From the NCBI RefSeq assembly GCF_003182135.1, contig NZ_QGTL01000022.1, forward strand, positions 1 to 50,708: a stretch of 50,708 nucleotides of DNA. The letters are read 5' to 3'. Position numbers and translations under genes: made by a program. This document shows positions 50,467 through 50,708 of this stretch, one piece after another (the stretch's first letter is position 1; every line of letters begins with the position of its first letter). This DNA is from Nocardia neocaledoniensis. GTDB taxonomy: Bacteria; Actinomycetota; Actinomycetes; Mycobacteriales; Mycobacteriaceae. The notes under the pieces are model-generated. The model was not told the origin of the DNA, searched no databases, and saw nothing but the letters and a program-made list of their open reading frames with translations.

Positions 50467-50708
50467 ATGTCCCTGTCACGACTCCGTAGCCGCGGCATCG
50501 GCGCCGCCGCCGGCGCCCTGATCGCGCTCACCGCGCTCGTCGGCTGCGGAACCGATTCCGCCCCGGCCGAATCGGCCAATTCCGCCGCCGACTCGGCGAG
50601 CTTCCCGCGCACGCTCGACACCGTGATGGGCCAGGTGACCATCCCGAAGGCGCCCCAGCGCGTGGTCGTGCTCGACACCGCCGAACTCGACTCGACCACC
50701 CTGCTCGG
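50467..50708 (+). CDS. iron-siderophore ABC transporter substrate-binding lipoprotein, truncated by window end
   Basis: The first 80 residues are visible. A lipoprotein signal peptide ends in the lipobox LVGC (Cys ~28), followed by an Ala/Ser linker and then the start of a periplasmic-binding fold (MGQVTIPKAPQRVVVLDTAELD), the usual opening of FecB/FepB-type Fe(III)-siderophore-binding proteins. The protein would capture ferric siderophore outside the membrane for an ABC importer. The 3' end and any permease genes lie beyond the window. Confidence 0.85.
   Translation, partial: MSLSRLRSRGIGAAAGALIALTALVGCGTDSAPAESANSAADSASFPRTLDTVMGQVTIPKAPQRVVVLDTAELDSTTLL

Noticed and set aside
1..50708. 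Transposase genes, insertion-sequence ends, tRNA/rRNA genes, CRISPR arrays
   Set aside because: None seen; the only longer repeat is the eccA 5' duplication, which has no transposon features.

Overview
The window is high-GC actinobacterial DNA. PE and PPE proteins, a complete type VII (ESX) secretion locus, PknG and a giant NAD-dependent glutamate dehydrogenase point to Mycobacteriales, most likely a Nocardia-like organism (inference from gene content; no rRNA or other marker is present).

Region 1 (1-14.8 kb): an accessory operon of predicted ESX substrates and chaperone-like proteins. After a truncated minus-strand Pro-rich gene it runs rightward, mostly with overlapping stop/start codons: a glycine-zipper protein, a 541-aa helical/linker protein, an EspB-like protein, an EspL-like YbaB protein, an unknown 235-aa protein, a second YbaB-like protein, a small EspC-like helical protein, two paralogous proteins sharing a C-terminal domain (EspK-like), a bulb-type lectin fusion, an NlpC/P60 hydrolase, and a CpnT-like N-terminal scaffold protein.

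Region 2 (14.8-16.95 kb): two minus-strand genes overlapping by ATGA. The upstream one looks like an EF/CyaA/ExoY-type nucleotidyl cyclase toxin; the downstream one is a possible immunity protein. The 455-bp gap beyond holds palindromes and a diverged copy of the eccA promoter and first ~30 codons.

Region 3 (16.95-20.7 kb): a conservon-type operon (sensor kinase, roadblock, DUF742, small GTPase) lying between the eccA remnant and intact eccA.

Region 4 (20.7-39.7 kb): the ESX core, eccA-eccB-eccC-PE-PPE-esx-esx-espG-espI-eccD-mycP-eccE. It is followed by an XRE (EspR-like) regulator and two membrane-anchored proteins, one with a discoidin-like domain and one with a zinc ribbon.

Region 5 (39.7-50.7 kb): chromosomal metabolism. 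NAD-glutamate dehydrogenase, a convergent SPFH/zinc-ribbon protein, an AnsP-type amino-acid permease, PknG, a DUF1707 protein and the start of an iron-siderophore-binding lipoprotein.

A 16-bp palindrome, TTCCCA-N4-TGGGAA, or close variants of it, sits in the intergenic regions before the substrate operon, the conservon, eccA, the PE gene and the discoidin-protein gene, with a weaker copy before pknG. It may be the operator that joins these blocks into one regulon. The main leads are this operator, the cyclase toxin pair, the duplicated eccA 5' region and the lectin fusion.
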